A DNA stretch of 53,457 nt from an uncultured Lachnospiraceae bacterium (GCA_910579615.1 CAJTUA010000028.1:1-53457), one strand, 5' to 3'; counted from the stretch's first letter, positions 1 to 8,173 are shown. The notes: a model not told the origin generated them from the letters alone. Program-made: numbers and translations.

Positions 1-62
1 TCAGCTGGGAGAGCATCTGCCTTACAAGCAGAGGGTCATAGGTTCGAACCCTATAACTTCCA
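1..62 (+). tRNA. tRNA-Val (anticodon TAC), 5' end cut off by the window
   Basis: The anticodon arm, with loop CTTACAA and anticodon TAC at 23-25, the T arm at 38-54 with loop TTCGAAC, and the acceptor strand at 55-61 followed by discriminator A62 are all visible. About the first 11 bases (acceptor 5' strand and start of the D arm) lie before position 1. CCA is not encoded. It is followed after 51 bases by tRNA-Leu, so this is the end of a tRNA cluster. Confidence 0.93.
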
Positions 63-113
63 TTTGTAGTATGCCTGCGTGTGCAGATGTTTTATGCGAT
101 GGCTGCTGCATAT

Positions 114-197
114 GCGGGTATGGTGGAATAGGCAGACACAAGAGACTTAAAATCTCTCGGGGGCAACTCCGTGCCGGTTCAAGTCCGGCTACCCGCA
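114..197 (+). tRNA. tRNA-Leu (anticodon TAA)
   Basis: This is a complete class II tRNA. The acceptor strands GCGGGTA (114-120) and TACCCGC (190-196) pair. The anticodon stem AGAGA/TCTCT encloses CTTAAAA with anticodon TAA at 148-150. A long variable arm follows, then a T arm with loop TTCAAGT. CCA is not encoded. Confidence 0.95.
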
Positions 198-210
198 CTT
201 CTTTTTATTG

Positions 211-253
211 GAATCCATAAGTTCGGTTGGAAACTGAAGTGGGTTCTTTTTTT
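211..253 (+). terminator. Rho-independent terminator of the tRNA cluster
   Basis: Two stacked stems, GAATCCA/TGGGTTC and TTCGGTT/AACTGAA with a GGA loop, are followed directly by a run of seven to eight T. The site lies 14 bases after tRNA-Leu. Confidence 0.75.
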
Positions 254-410
254 GCATATAGGATAAATCATCCCGTATAGACATCGCGCGCACGATTCGT
301 AAAATTCTGTTTTTCAGGTCACAGCCGTTTTCCTTTGTTTCAGGGATATCGATTCTTTCAACAATTCCAAAAAGAAAAAAATAATTATATTCCTAAGGGT
401 ATCTGATTGC

Positions 411-439
411 TTGAAACAAGGCAGAATAAGTAGTAAGAT
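411..439 (+). promoter_or_regulatory. Probable sigma-A promoter of the SRAP gene
   Basis: TTGAAA (411-416) and TAAGAT (434-439) are separated by 17 bases, which puts the transcript start just before the ribosome-binding site at 454-460. I saw no LexA box here, unlike in the next promoter. The rest of 254-447 shows nothing recognisable. Confidence 0.5.
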
Positions 440-468
440 AGAAAAAAATGTTCAGGAGAGGTTTTTTT

Positions 469-1098
469 ATGTGCGGCAGATATTATGTGGATGATGACAC
501 GGCAAGGGAGATTGAGAAGCTGGTTTGGCAGATGGATGAGAAGAAAAGGCAGGAATCCTTGAAGGCAGTGGACAGAATTGCAACCAGGGAGGTTTTTCCG
601 GGGAACGATGCCCCCGTGCTGTCAGAAAGAGATGGTTCTATCTGCTGTGGGTGGCAGCATTGGGGATTTCCAGGTTTTCAGGGGAAAAAACTGATTTTCA
701 ATGCCAGATGCGAATCCGCCCTGGAAAAACCGCTTTTCAGGGATGCCATCCTGCACAGGCGCATTGTGGTTCCGGCATCCTGGTTTTATGAATGGAATCC
801 CAGGAAAGAAAAGAATACATTCCGCAGGGAAGATATGCAGGTGCTGTTTATGGCAGGGTTCAACAGGCAATATGAAGATGGGGAACATTTTGTAATCCTT
901 ACGACCGCAGCAAATGCTTCCATGGAGCCAGTACACGACCGGATGCCCCTGATTCTTGAGCGGGAAGAGATTTCTGAATGGATATTGGATGGCACGAAAA
1001 CGGAGAGCATCCTGCACCGGATTCCCTGCCTGCTTGCGCGGGAGACGGATTATGAGCAGATAAGCCTGTTCGGAACCAGAATTTACCTCTTGAAATAA
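469..1098 (+). CDS. SRAP (SOS response-associated peptidase; YedK/HMCES-type) protein
   Basis: This family protects abasic sites in single-stranded DNA by forming a thiazolidine DNA-protein crosslink through the N-terminal cysteine exposed when Met1 is removed. The start is therefore set at 469 rather than at the upstream in-frame ATG at 448: it gives Met-Cys-Gly-Arg, and AGGAGAG at 454-460 sits at the right distance. In the 209-residue protein the expected active-site residues are visible: Cys2, Asn78 (in FNARCES), Glu108 (in WFYEWNP) and His156 (in HDRMP). The gene stops 45 bases before the Y-family polymerase start, and the polymerase promoter lies across the end of this gene. The pairing of abasic-site protection with translesion synthesis suggests one damage-tolerance unit. 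Family assignment is firm; the role in this organism is inferred from homologues. Confidence 0.93.
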   Translation: MCGRYYVDDDTAREIEKLVWQMDEKKRQESLKAVDRIATREVFPGNDAPVLSERDGSICCGWQHWGFPGFQGKKLIFNARCESALEKPLFRDAILHRRIVVPASWFYEWNPRKEKNTFRREDMQVLFMAGFNRQYEDGEHFVILTTAANASMEPVHDRMPLILEREEISEWILDGTKTESILHRIPCLLARETDYEQISLFGTRIYLLK

Positions 1099-1146
1099 GA
1101 ACGTATGTTTGTTATCATGGTTTCACAGGAGGTGAACATACGTTTG
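1090..1146 (+). promoter_or_regulatory. SOS promoter with two LexA/DinR boxes
   Basis: TTGAAA (1090-1095) and TATCAT (1113-1118) are spaced by 17 bases. GAACGTATGTTT (1099-1110) lies in the spacer, and GAACATACGTTT (1134-1145) lies downstream over the TTG start codon. Both fit the Gram-positive LexA consensus CGAACRNRYGTTYG except at the outermost bases. The two cores, AACGTATGTT and AACATACGTT, are exact reverse complements, so the transcript could also fold with the ribosome-binding site (1127-1134) in the loop and the start codon in the stem. Confidence 0.7.
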
Positions 1147-2421
1147 GAACATATCATATTTCATATCGATGTCAATTCAGCCTTTCTTTCCTGGGAGGCT
1201 GTTTACCGTCTGGCTCACAGGGGAGGGAGGCAGGATATCAGAAAGATTGCTTCCGCGGTGGGAGGGGATGTTGCCCTGCGCCATGGAATCATACTGGCGA
1301 AATCCATCCCGGCAAAGAACTGTGGGATTAAGACAGGGGAAACCATTCTGGAAGCGCAGAGAAAATGCCCGGACTTGGTGTTGGTGCCGCCGAATTATAA
1401 CCTGTATGAGCAGTGCTCTGCGGCATTTATGGAAATCCTGCGGGAGTACTCCGATGTGGTGGAGCAGTACAGCATTGATGAGGCTTTTGTTGATATGAGC
1501 ACAAGCTGCCACCTGTTCGGAACACCAGAGGCAGCGGCAGCGCAAATCAAAAACCGTATCCGGGAAGAACTGGGTTTTACCGTCAATATAGGGATATCCA
1601 CCAATAAGCTGTTGGCAAAAATGGCATCGGACTTTCGCAAACCGGACCGAATCCATACGTTGTATCCGGAGGAAATAAAGCAGAAAATGTGGCCGCTGCC
1701 TGTATCGGATTTGTTCTTTGTGGGGCGTGCCACAGCCAGGAAACTGTTTTTGATGGGAATCCGGACCATCGGGGAATTGGCAGCGGCAGATCCGGTGTGG
1801 TTAAAGAACGTATTGAAAAAACATGGGGAAATCATATGGGGGTTTGCTAATGGGCTTGACTTTTCTTCCGTGTTGGTACAGCCTGCAGCAAATAAGGGCT
1901 ATGGGAACAGCACCACGCCGCCTTATGATGTGACAGATATAGAGATGGCAGACCGGGTGCTCTTAGCGCTTTCTGAGACCGTGGGGAACCGCCTGCGCAC
2001 AGACCGGGTGCAGATGGGTGTGGTGTCTGTGGAAATCCGGTATGCGAGGCTGTCCGAGGGAAAATTCCCCATTGTTTCCCATCAGCGGGGATTGCAGAGC
2101 CCGACGAACCTGACCGCGGAGATTTATAAGGCCGCCTGTGATTTGTTCCGGGAATTGTGGGACGGGAGCCCCATCCGGCACCTGGGCGTGCATACCAGCA
2201 GGGTAAGCGGAGAAGATTCCGGCAGACAGCTGAATATTTTTGGTGGGATTGATTATGAGAAACTTTTCCGGATGGATGAGACGGTGGATCAAATAAGGAA
2301 ACGCTTTGGGATAGATGCCGTGATGCGCGCAGCATTTCTGAACCAGGCCATTGACCATATGTGTGGAGGAATATCAAGGGAAAAGCGGTCCGTGGATTAT
2401 GACCGGATGATAATCCGGTAG
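1144..2421 (+). CDS. dinB: Y-family DNA polymerase (Pol IV/UmuC-like translesion polymerase)
   Basis: Translesion DNA polymerase acting past damaged template bases. The 425-residue product has the Y-family palm motif near the N-terminus (HIDVNSAFLSWE, with the Asp that binds metal and the steric-gate region), the second catalytic motif YSIDEAFVDM, and GISTNKLLAKMASD in the fingers/thumb region. A helix-hairpin-helix-like segment (FFVGRATARKLFLMGIRTIGEL) and a little-finger domain follow. An upstream in-frame ATG exists at 1105, but it lies inside the LexA box and has no ribosome-binding site. TTG at 1144 follows AGGAGGTG by nine bases and puts the conserved motif at the normal distance from the start. 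The small downstream gene begins 15 bases after the stop, so the two are probably co-transcribed. Whether it is a DinB or UvrX/UmuC orthologue cannot be decided by eye. Confidence 0.9.
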   Translation: MEHIIFHIDVNSAFLSWEAVYRLAHRGGRQDIRKIASAVGGDVALRHGIILAKSIPAKNCGIKTGETILEAQRKCPDLVLVPPNYNLYEQCSAAFMEILREYSDVVEQYSIDEAFVDMSTSCHLFGTPEAAAAQIKNRIREELGFTVNIGISTNKLLAKMASDFRKPDRIHTLYPEEIKQKMWPLPVSDLFFVGRATARKLFLMGIRTIGELAAADPVWLKNVLKKHGEIIWGFANGLDFSSVLVQPAANKGYGNSTTPPYDVTDIEMADRVLLALSETVGNRLRTDRVQMGVVSVEIRYARLSEGKFPIVSHQRGLQSPTNLTAEIYKAACDLFRELWDGSPIRHLGVHTSRVSGEDSGRQLNIFGGIDYEKLFRMDETVDQIRKRFGIDAVMRAAFLNQAIDHMCGGISREKRSVDYDRMIIR

Positions 2422-2436
2422 AAAGGAGAGCCGGCA

Positions 2437-2748
2437 ATGGCATTTGGAATCGGTACGAATGCTTCGGGGGCAGATGCAGGCAGCGTCCGGGGAACGCAGA
2501 AGAAAATCGCCTGCCAGTGCTGGATGACCAGCACTGGCAGGGTCATGCCCCTTATGCTGAAGATACAGGATGAGGATGGTGAAATTCGGACAGTGAGGGA
2601 TATCACAGTGCACTCCCAGGAAAAGAAAAGATACGCGGGGATTCCTTCCATAGAGTATGACTGCACACTATTGCTCCATGGGCAGAACGTAAGGGTATGG
2701 CTGATTTACTACCCGTCAGAGGGGAGGTGGGTCATAAATTTTCGGTGA
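2437..2748 (+). CDS. Small protein of unknown function downstream of the Y-family polymerase
   Basis: 103 residues, with GAAAGGAG placed well before the ATG and only 15 bases after the polymerase stop. I do not recognise the family. The sequence reads as mostly beta-strands with many charged residues in the middle and a WLIYYP...WVINF end; it has no signal peptide or membrane segment. Its position suggests a damage-inducible accessory protein of the polymerase, comparable in place (not sequence) to YolD-type proteins of Bacillus. An exact 13-base inverted repeat with a 4-base loop (2511-2540) lies inside the coding region. Confidence 0.7.
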   Translation: MAFGIGTNASGADAGSVRGTQKKIACQCWMTSTGRVMPLMLKIQDEDGEIRTVRDITVHSQEKKRYAGIPSIEYDCTLLLHGQNVRVWLIYYPSEGRWVINFR

Positions 2749-2913
2749 AAAAAGGCAATGCCATTTGTAACGGCAGCATTTTTTGGACGGTACAGCGCGA
2801 GGTTCTGCATTGGGGGCACATGATTGATTCCATGGAAAAATAATCAATTTTTGGCTATATATTGTATAAAAATATATTAAAGATGCGAAGAATATACAAT
2901 TCATACAAAGGAC

Positions 2914-2942
2914 TTGAAAATATTCTGGAAAAATGGTATACT
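2914..2942 (+). promoter_or_regulatory. Sigma-A promoter of the chemoreceptor gene
   Basis: TTGAAA (2914-2919), a 17-base spacer and TATACT (2937-2942), in AT-rich DNA. The transcript leader is about 95 bases. The remainder of 2749-3042 shows no convincing terminator or RNA gene. Confidence 0.7.
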
Positions 2943-3042
2943 TTACTTCACACTATGACGCTATTTTGCTTTGGGTAAAGGAAGTCCGGCGTAATAGGGA
3001 AGAAAAGGATTTTAACGAGCAATGAAGGAGGGTATACAAATT

Positions 3043-4752
3043 ATGGAGAAACTGAAGAAGCTGAATGCCAAATTGATGGCTTTCGTGCTGTTGCTGGCGA
3101 TTTTGCTGATTGTGATTGCAATGGTAGTCTTTGGATCGAAATCAAAATCGCTTGCAAATTCGCTGATGGAGGAGCAGTTAAGATCCGCTTGTTTTTTTGT
3201 TGAGGAACTGCTCGGAAGGCTGAACGGGGATGATTACAGTCTTCAGGATGGTCAGTTGTATAAGGGGGATATCAACCTTACAGCAAGGACAGAAGAAATT
3301 GATAAGATCGGGAACATGACAGGTCTTGCAGTGACGATTTTGTGGCAAGATGTCAGAAAGACTACAACAATTAAGGACAGCAGCGGCAAGCGGGCACTTG
3401 ACACAACGCTTGAGGCTGCTACGGCAAACAGGGTGCTTGCAGGGGAGTCTTTGTTCGTGAAGCACATCATGATCCAGGAGGAGCAGTATACTGCTTACTA
3501 CATACCGTTAAAGCAGCCGGGCACGGGTGAGATTGTCGGCATTATCTTTACCGGGAAAGTCCGCAGTGAAGTAGATGATTACGTCAATTCCAGTGTCTTG
3601 CAGGCGGTTGGGATGCTGACTGCAATCAGTATTGTTTTTGCTATTATAGGCTGCCTTACATTCCTGAACAGGATTACAAGGGCGCTTATGACAACATCCA
3701 GTTACATGGCGCGTCTGGCGGATAAGGATTTGAGTGGGACGATTGAGGATAGGTTCTTAGGCCGCTCCGACGAGATTGGCGATATTGCGCGCAGCCTGAA
3801 TTCCGTACAGAACAGTTTCCATGAAGTAATCCGTGACCTCCAGAAGTCTGCGGATGGTTTGGACGCGGAGAATAAGTCTTTCCTTGAGAAGTTTAACATG
3901 ATTTCACAGAACATAGGAAATATCAATATTGCGGTGGAGGAAATCGCAAAAGGTTCAACGGACCAGGCAAGCGAGACGGCGCGCGCTTCGGACAGTGTCA
4001 TCAATATCGGTTCAGCACTTGACCAGAATGCCGATAACATCAACGACCTGAATGCATCGGTGGAGTCGATGAACAATTATGCGAAACAGGCATACGATGC
4101 ACTGCAAAAGCTTCTGAACATCGGAAAGAAGACCTCCCAGGAAGTCACAGTGCTGAAAGAGGAAACAAACAATACGAATGTTTCTGCACAGAAAATTAAT
4201 GAGGCAGTTAGTCTGATTCAGGATATTGCACAGCAGACCAACCTTCTTTCCCTGAACGCGTCGATTGAGGCGGCAAGGGCAGGAGATTCCGGCAGGGGCT
4301 TTGCTGTTGTGGCGGAGGAAATCCGCAATCTTTCGGAGGAGAGCAGCAAGGGTGCGGAGCAGATTTCAGAGATTGTCAGCCAGTTGATTCGAAACAGTAA
4401 TATCAGCGTGGAGCGCATGGGGAGTGTGGAGCAGAATGTTGGTGTCCAGATGAACCAGCTTGACGGTCTGAACACAACCTTCAATGGTCTTGGCAAGGAG
4501 ATTAATAAGGTATCCGGCGCTGCGGGCAGTATTTCGGAACAGACGAGACAGATTACGGCAATGAAAGATGACATCAGCAATATCATAGAGCAGCTTGCGG
4601 CGATTTCGGAGGAGAATGCGGCTTCGACGCAGGAGACAAGCGCGAGTATGCAGGATCTTTCCTGTGCGATTGATGAGTGCACGGCGGGAACGGATAAACT
4701 TCTGAATTTAAGTGACGAGCTTTCAAGGAAAGCGAAAGATTTCCGGCTGTAA
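3043..4752 (+). CDS. Methyl-accepting chemotaxis protein
   Basis: Membrane chemoreceptor that signals to CheA/CheW. The start at 3043 (MEKLKKLN) follows AAGGAGG by 11 bases; the ATG at 3022 would place that site inside the gene. The 569-residue protein has a membrane segment at about 11-30, an extracellular sensor of about 155 residues that looks like a single Cache domain, a second membrane segment at about 188-208, a HAMP region, and a long coiled-coil signalling domain. The hairpin tip is clear: QQTNLLSLNASIEAARAG and GRGFAVVAEEIRNL at about 397-435. The C-terminus ends in KAKDFRL with no CheR-binding pentapeptide. The ligand is unknown. A gene with a sigma-D promoter follows, consistent with a motile organism. 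Confidence 0.95.
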   Translation: MEKLKKLNAKLMAFVLLLAILLIVIAMVVFGSKSKSLANSLMEEQLRSACFFVEELLGRLNGDDYSLQDGQLYKGDINLTARTEEIDKIGNMTGLAVTILWQDVRKTTTIKDSSGKRALDTTLEAATANRVLAGESLFVKHIMIQEEQYTAYYIPLKQPGTGEIVGIIFTGKVRSEVDDYVNSSVLQAVGMLTAISIVFAIIGCLTFLNRITRALMTTSSYMARLADKDLSGTIEDRFLGRSDEIGDIARSLNSVQNSFHEVIRDLQKSADGLDAENKSFLEKFNMISQNIGNINIAVEEIAKGSTDQASETARASDSVINIGSALDQNADNINDLNASVESMNNYAKQAYDALQKLLNIGKKTSQEVTVLKEETNNTNVSAQKINEAVSLIQDIAQQTNLLSLNASIEAARAGDSGRGFAVVAEEIRNLSEESSKGAEQISEIVSQLIRNSNISVERMGSVEQNVGVQMNQLDGLNTTFNGLGKEINKVSGAAGSISEQTRQITAMKDDISNIIEQLAAISEENAASTQETSASMQDLSCAIDECTAGTDKLLNLSDELSRKAKDFRL

Positions 4753-4767
4753 TTTTCATAAAATTGC

Positions 4768-4795
4768 TAAATTTTTACCGCGGCCATGCCGATAT
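4768..4795 (+). promoter_or_regulatory. Sigma-D (flagellar sigma factor) type promoter
   Basis: TAAA (4768-4771), 16 bases, then GCCGATAT (4788-4795). This equals the Bacillus sigma-D consensus TAAA-N14-16-GCCGATAT at every position. It lies 62 bases before the start of the DUF6033-like gene and right after the chemoreceptor. Confidence 0.72.
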
Positions 4796-4857
4796 AAAAT
4801 GCAGATGAAAAAGAATACAGTCAAATGGATTTGTATCTGGCTAAGGAGGGCATAAAA

Positions 4858-5625
4858 ATGAACAAATTAAGTGCATACGGTGCGTATCAGAGTAATCCGG
4901 CGGATGGCTTTGTAAAGAATACAAAGGAAACCGGACGCAGCAATGCGGCAAAAACGAACCGTTCCGAAAAGGCAGCAAAGAGCACGGCGGCAGAGAACAC
5001 AACCCAGACGGAACTGAACTTAAGCGACAAGGCAAAAGAGCTTTTGCAGCAGCTAAAAGAAAAGTACAGCAACATGGATTTCATGGTGGCGGAATACTCA
5101 TCGGAGGAAGAGGCACAGTCCTATCTTTCGCGCGGTACGAAGCAGTACAGCGTACTGATTGACCCGGAAACACTTGAGGCGATGGCAAGTGATGAGAAGA
5201 CAAAGGAGAAATACATAAACCTGATTGAGGAATCTACGGGCAAACTTGACGATATCAAGGATGAGCTTGAGGAGGAAGCAAAGGAGAGCGGAAGCGAAGT
5301 AAAGAGCATCGGCATGACGATTGGTTCGGATGGTTCGGTCAGCTATTTCGCGGAGCTTGAGAAGGCGGGCGCAAAGCAGAAGGAGCGCATCGAGCAGTCA
5401 AAGGAAAAGAGGGCAGAAGAGAAAAAGGAAAGCGAGAAGAAGGCAGAAAAGGAAAAGATGGAAGAGCGCATCAAGGGCGGTTATGGTGACAATATATCAC
5501 GCCCGACCACGACGGTGCGTGCAAATTCCATCGAGGAGCTTTTGGAGAAAATCCGCAAAGTTGACTGGAGTGAAGTAAAGCCGGAGCGGCCAGAAACCGG
5601 AAGCCGTTTTAACTGCACGATTTGA
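4858..5625 (+). CDS. DUF6033-like protein, probable member of the motility regulon
   Basis: 255 residues of unknown function. The start at 4858 (MNKLSAYGAYQSN) follows CTAAGGAGGG; the earlier ATG at 4825 would include that site. The protein is very rich in Lys and Glu, with a long predicted helical or coiled-coil stretch at about 150-210. It has no signal peptide, membrane segment or cysteine motif. The N-terminus with short tyrosine and glycine motifs and the overall make-up resemble proteins grouped as DUF6033 in Lachnospiraceae; that label is from memory and should be treated as tentative. The sigma-D promoter in front and the terminator behind make it a one-gene unit, which suggests a flagellar or chemotaxis-linked role. 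Confidence 0.75.
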   Translation: MNKLSAYGAYQSNPADGFVKNTKETGRSNAAKTNRSEKAAKSTAAENTTQTELNLSDKAKELLQQLKEKYSNMDFMVAEYSSEEEAQSYLSRGTKQYSVLIDPETLEAMASDEKTKEKYINLIEESTGKLDDIKDELEEEAKESGSEVKSIGMTIGSDGSVSYFAELEKAGAKQKERIEQSKEKRAEEKKESEKKAEKEKMEERIKGGYGDNISRPTTTVRANSIEELLEKIRKVDWSEVKPERPETGSRFNCTI

Positions 5626-5657
5626 TGCCGAAATTTGAAATTGTATAATGACAATGA

Positions 5658-5690
5658 AAAAAGGATGCCGCATGATGCGGCATCCTTTTT
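5658..5690 (+). terminator. Rho-independent terminator
   Basis: GGATGCCGCA (5663-5672) and TGCGGCATCC (5676-5685) form a perfect 10-base stem with a TGA loop, with an A run before and five T after. It ends the DUF6033-like gene. Confidence 0.92.
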
Positions 5691-5776
5691 ATGAACGCTA
5701 AGGGGTGGAAAACTTACCAGTATAGCCATTTTTGGTAAAGAGGAATGCAAGATATGGAAATGAAAGCATTTTTATA

Positions 5777-5805
5777 TTGAAATTCGGAAAGGGAAAGACT
5801 ATAAT
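5777..5805 (+). promoter_or_regulatory. Sigma-A promoter of ktrBA
   Basis: TTGAAA (5777-5782) and TATAAT (5800-5805) with a 17-base spacer, 58 bases before the ktrB start. I saw no c-di-AMP riboswitch-like structure in the short leader. Confidence 0.75.
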
Positions 5806-5862
5806 AAATAAAGTGCGAGAATAGATGGCACAATTTTTATAAAACCAGATTTGAGGCAACCT

Positions 5863-7236
5863 ATGAAAAAAAAGAGACGATTTATCATAATGACAACAAC
5901 GCGGATGATTATGCTAGGTTTTCTTGCCGCGATTTTGATTGGAACACTTTTGCTCTCCCTCCCGATTGCGACAAAGAGCCGCACCGTAACCCCGCTCATT
6001 GACACATTGTTTACGGCGACGACCTCCATCTGCGTGACGGGTCTGTCCACGGTGGTCATGGCGGAACACTGGAGCCTGTTCGGGCAGGTTGTGATTTTAT
6101 TCCTGATACAATTTGGTGGGCTTGGTATCGTAACTTTTACCACGACGATTCTTCTCGTGCTCGGAAAGCGGATTTCGTTAAAGGAGCGTTTGCTTTTGCA
6201 GGATGCCTATAATCTGGATACCCTGCAGGGGTTAGTGCGCATCACCATACGGATAATCAAGGGAACGCTCGTTGTGGAGGGGGTTGGTGCGCTGCTTTGC
6301 TGTATCCGCTTTATTCCACAGTATCATTTCTTTCAGGGCATATGGTATGCGGTTTTCCATTCCGTTTCCTCGTTCTGCAATGCGGGGATTGATTTGTTTG
6401 GAGGCGAGAGCCTGATTGCCTACCGCGGGGATGTACTAATCAACCTTGTGACGATGGCGCTCATTATCCTTGGCGGAATCGGCTTTCCGGTGTGGTGGGA
6501 GTTTTTGGAAAATCTCAAGGAGATGCGGCGCAAGAAACGAAGGAATGAGCTTGTGCGCTTCCGCCCAAACCTCCATTTCAGGATTGCAGTATCCATGACC
6601 GTTTTTCTCATTCTGAGCGGCGCGCTGCTGACGTTGTTTTTGGAATATCATAACCCGCAGACATTACAGCCGCTGCCATTTGGCGAGAAGGTGCTGGCAT
6701 CACTTTTCCAGTCCGTGACGCTGCGCACGGCAGGCTTTCAGACAATCCCACAGCAGTGCTTTAAAGAGGGAACCAGCATGATTTATCTGCTGCTTATGTT
6801 TATCGGGGGTTCCCCTTCCGGCACGGCAGGCGGGATTAAGACGGTCACGATTGTACTGGTCATAGCAACCGTCCTCTCAACCGTGGCGGGAAGAAGCCAT
6901 ACACAGGTTCTTCGGCGTAAAATCGCGCCGAAGGATGTAAGGAAGGCGTTTGCGGTTTTTGGCATGGGGCTTGGCATTATGTTTGTGCTGGTTGCGGCGC
7001 TGATGATTGTTGAGAATGCATATTTTCTGGATTCGCTGTATGAGATGGTATCCGCGACCGCGACGGTAGGGCTTTCCCGTGATTTTACCGGTTCTTTGTC
7101 CGTGGCGGGGAAGATTCTTGTCATCGTTGGCATGTACCTTGGCCGCATCGGACCGATTACAATGGCACTGGCAATCAATACGAGGCATGAGAACAATAAA
7201 ACGGCATATCCGGAGGGAAGGGTGCTTGTTGGCTGA
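5863..7236 (+). CDS. ktrB: Potassium uptake membrane subunit KtrB/TrkH family
   Basis: Ion-conducting subunit of a Ktr-type K+ (Na+-coupled) uptake system. With the start at ATG 5863, preceded by GAGG, the protein has 457 residues and about eight to ten membrane segments. The four repeated pore loops, each with a conserved glycine, are visible: TSICVTGLS, SSFCNAGID, VTLRTAGFQT and SATATVGLS. An internal ATG at 5890 is an alternative start and a TTG at 5851 is less likely. ktrA follows after 58 bases and supplies the gating ring. Confidence 0.93.
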   Translation: MKKKRRFIIMTTTRMIMLGFLAAILIGTLLLSLPIATKSRTVTPLIDTLFTATTSICVTGLSTVVMAEHWSLFGQVVILFLIQFGGLGIVTFTTTILLVLGKRISLKERLLLQDAYNLDTLQGLVRITIRIIKGTLVVEGVGALLCCIRFIPQYHFFQGIWYAVFHSVSSFCNAGIDLFGGESLIAYRGDVLINLVTMALIILGGIGFPVWWEFLENLKEMRRKKRRNELVRFRPNLHFRIAVSMTVFLILSGALLTLFLEYHNPQTLQPLPFGEKVLASLFQSVTLRTAGFQTIPQQCFKEGTSMIYLLLMFIGGSPSGTAGGIKTVTIVLVIATVLSTVAGRSHTQVLRRKIAPKDVRKAFAVFGMGLGIMFVLVAALMIVENAYFLDSLYEMVSATATVGLSRDFTGSLSVAGKILVIVGMYLGRIGPITMALAINTRHENNKTAYPEGRVLVG

Positions 7237-7294
7237 GAATTTGCCACAGGAATTTGCAGGGGTTTGTGGAAAAGCATAAAAACGGAGGCGGATT

Positions 7295-7954
7295 ATGAGC
7301 AAGAAAGAATATATTGTCATCGGGCTTGGGCAGTTCGGGACAAGTATTGCAAAGGCATTGATGCAGAACGACTGCGAGGTGCTCACGCTTGATATTAATG
7401 AGGAAAAGACGCGCGCGATTGCCGATACGGTAACCTGTGCGGTCACCGGGAATGTGTTGGACCCGGAGCTTGTGCCAGGACTTGGCATCCGCAATTTTGA
7501 CGGTGCGATTATTGCGATTGGCGAGGACATGGAGGCAAGCATTATGGCAACCATGGTGGTAAGTGAATTGGGTGTTCCGCACATTCTGGCAAAAGCGCAG
7601 AGCGAGCTTCACGCGAAAATACTGCGCAAGGTGGGGGCGGACCGCGTTGTGCTGCCGGAAAATGAGGTGGGCATCCGCTATGCGAACAATCTTGTACACG
7701 GAAATTTCTTTGACGCCGTGGAACTTTCCCCGGACATTAGCATTATGGAAATCAATATGCGCCGAGAATGGGAAGGGAAAAGCCTGAAGCAGTTAAACAT
7801 GCGCGCAAAATATAAGATTAATGTGATTGGCATTAAGAGTGAGGACGGATTTGAAGTGAACCCGGACGCGGACGAGCCGCTGCTTGCCAACTCGCAGCTT
7901 GTTGCCATCGGGCGGAATGAAGTGCTGAATAAACTGGCGGAGGGGCGCCTGTAA
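7295..7954 (+). CDS. ktrA: Potassium uptake regulatory subunit KtrA (RCK protein)
   Basis: Cytosolic nucleotide-binding subunit that gates KtrB. The 219-residue protein has an N-terminal RCK domain with the Rossmann motif VIGLGQFGTSIAKAL (about 8-22) and the acidic residue at the end of strand 2 (LTLDINEE), and a C-terminal RCK_C domain from about residue 135 that in homologues binds c-di-AMP. CGGAGGCGG precedes the ATG. It is a single RCK unit, as in KtrA, unlike the double-length TrkA of proteobacteria. Confidence 0.95.
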   Translation: MSKKEYIVIGLGQFGTSIAKALMQNDCEVLTLDINEEKTRAIADTVTCAVTGNVLDPELVPGLGIRNFDGAIIAIGEDMEASIMATMVVSELGVPHILAKAQSELHAKILRKVGADRVVLPENEVGIRYANNLVHGNFFDAVELSPDISIMEINMRREWEGKSLKQLNMRAKYKINVIGIKSEDGFEVNPDADEPLLANSQLVAIGRNEVLNKLAEGRL

Positions 7955-8026
7955 GGGCAAAAGTGGTAGGAAAAGCAGGGAATCCGATGTCCGAACCAAA
8001 AAATTTGAAATTTTGAAAAATTTTTC

Positions 8027-8055
8027 TTTACTTTCCGGAAGACTTCTGCTATAAT
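8027..8055 (+). promoter_or_regulatory. Promoter of tRNA-Gly
   Basis: TTTACT (8027-8032) and TATAAT (8050-8055) with a 17-base spacer, 45 bases before the tRNA. Confidence 0.6.
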
Positions 8056-8100
8056 AAAGATGCAGTTGATTTCCGGAAAGAAATTCAGACCGCGCAATAT

Positions 8101-8171
8101 GCAGATATGGTTCATCGGTAGAACATTGGCTTCCCAAGCCGAAGAGACGGGTTCGACTCCCGCTATCTGCT
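8101..8171 (+). tRNA. tRNA-Gly (anticodon CCC)
   Basis: The acceptor strands GCAGATA (8101-8107) and TATCTGC (8164-8170) pair, with discriminator T8171. The anticodon stem TTGGC/GCCGA encloses TTCCCAA with anticodon CCC at 8133-8135. The T loop is TTCGACT. CCA is not encoded. It is a lone tRNA with its own promoter and terminator. Confidence 0.94.
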
Positions 8172-8173
8172 TT

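Noticed and set aside
2749..2800. Terminator after the small post-polymerase gene
   Set aside because: Only a four-base stem (TGCC/GGCA) can be drawn between the A and T runs; too weak.
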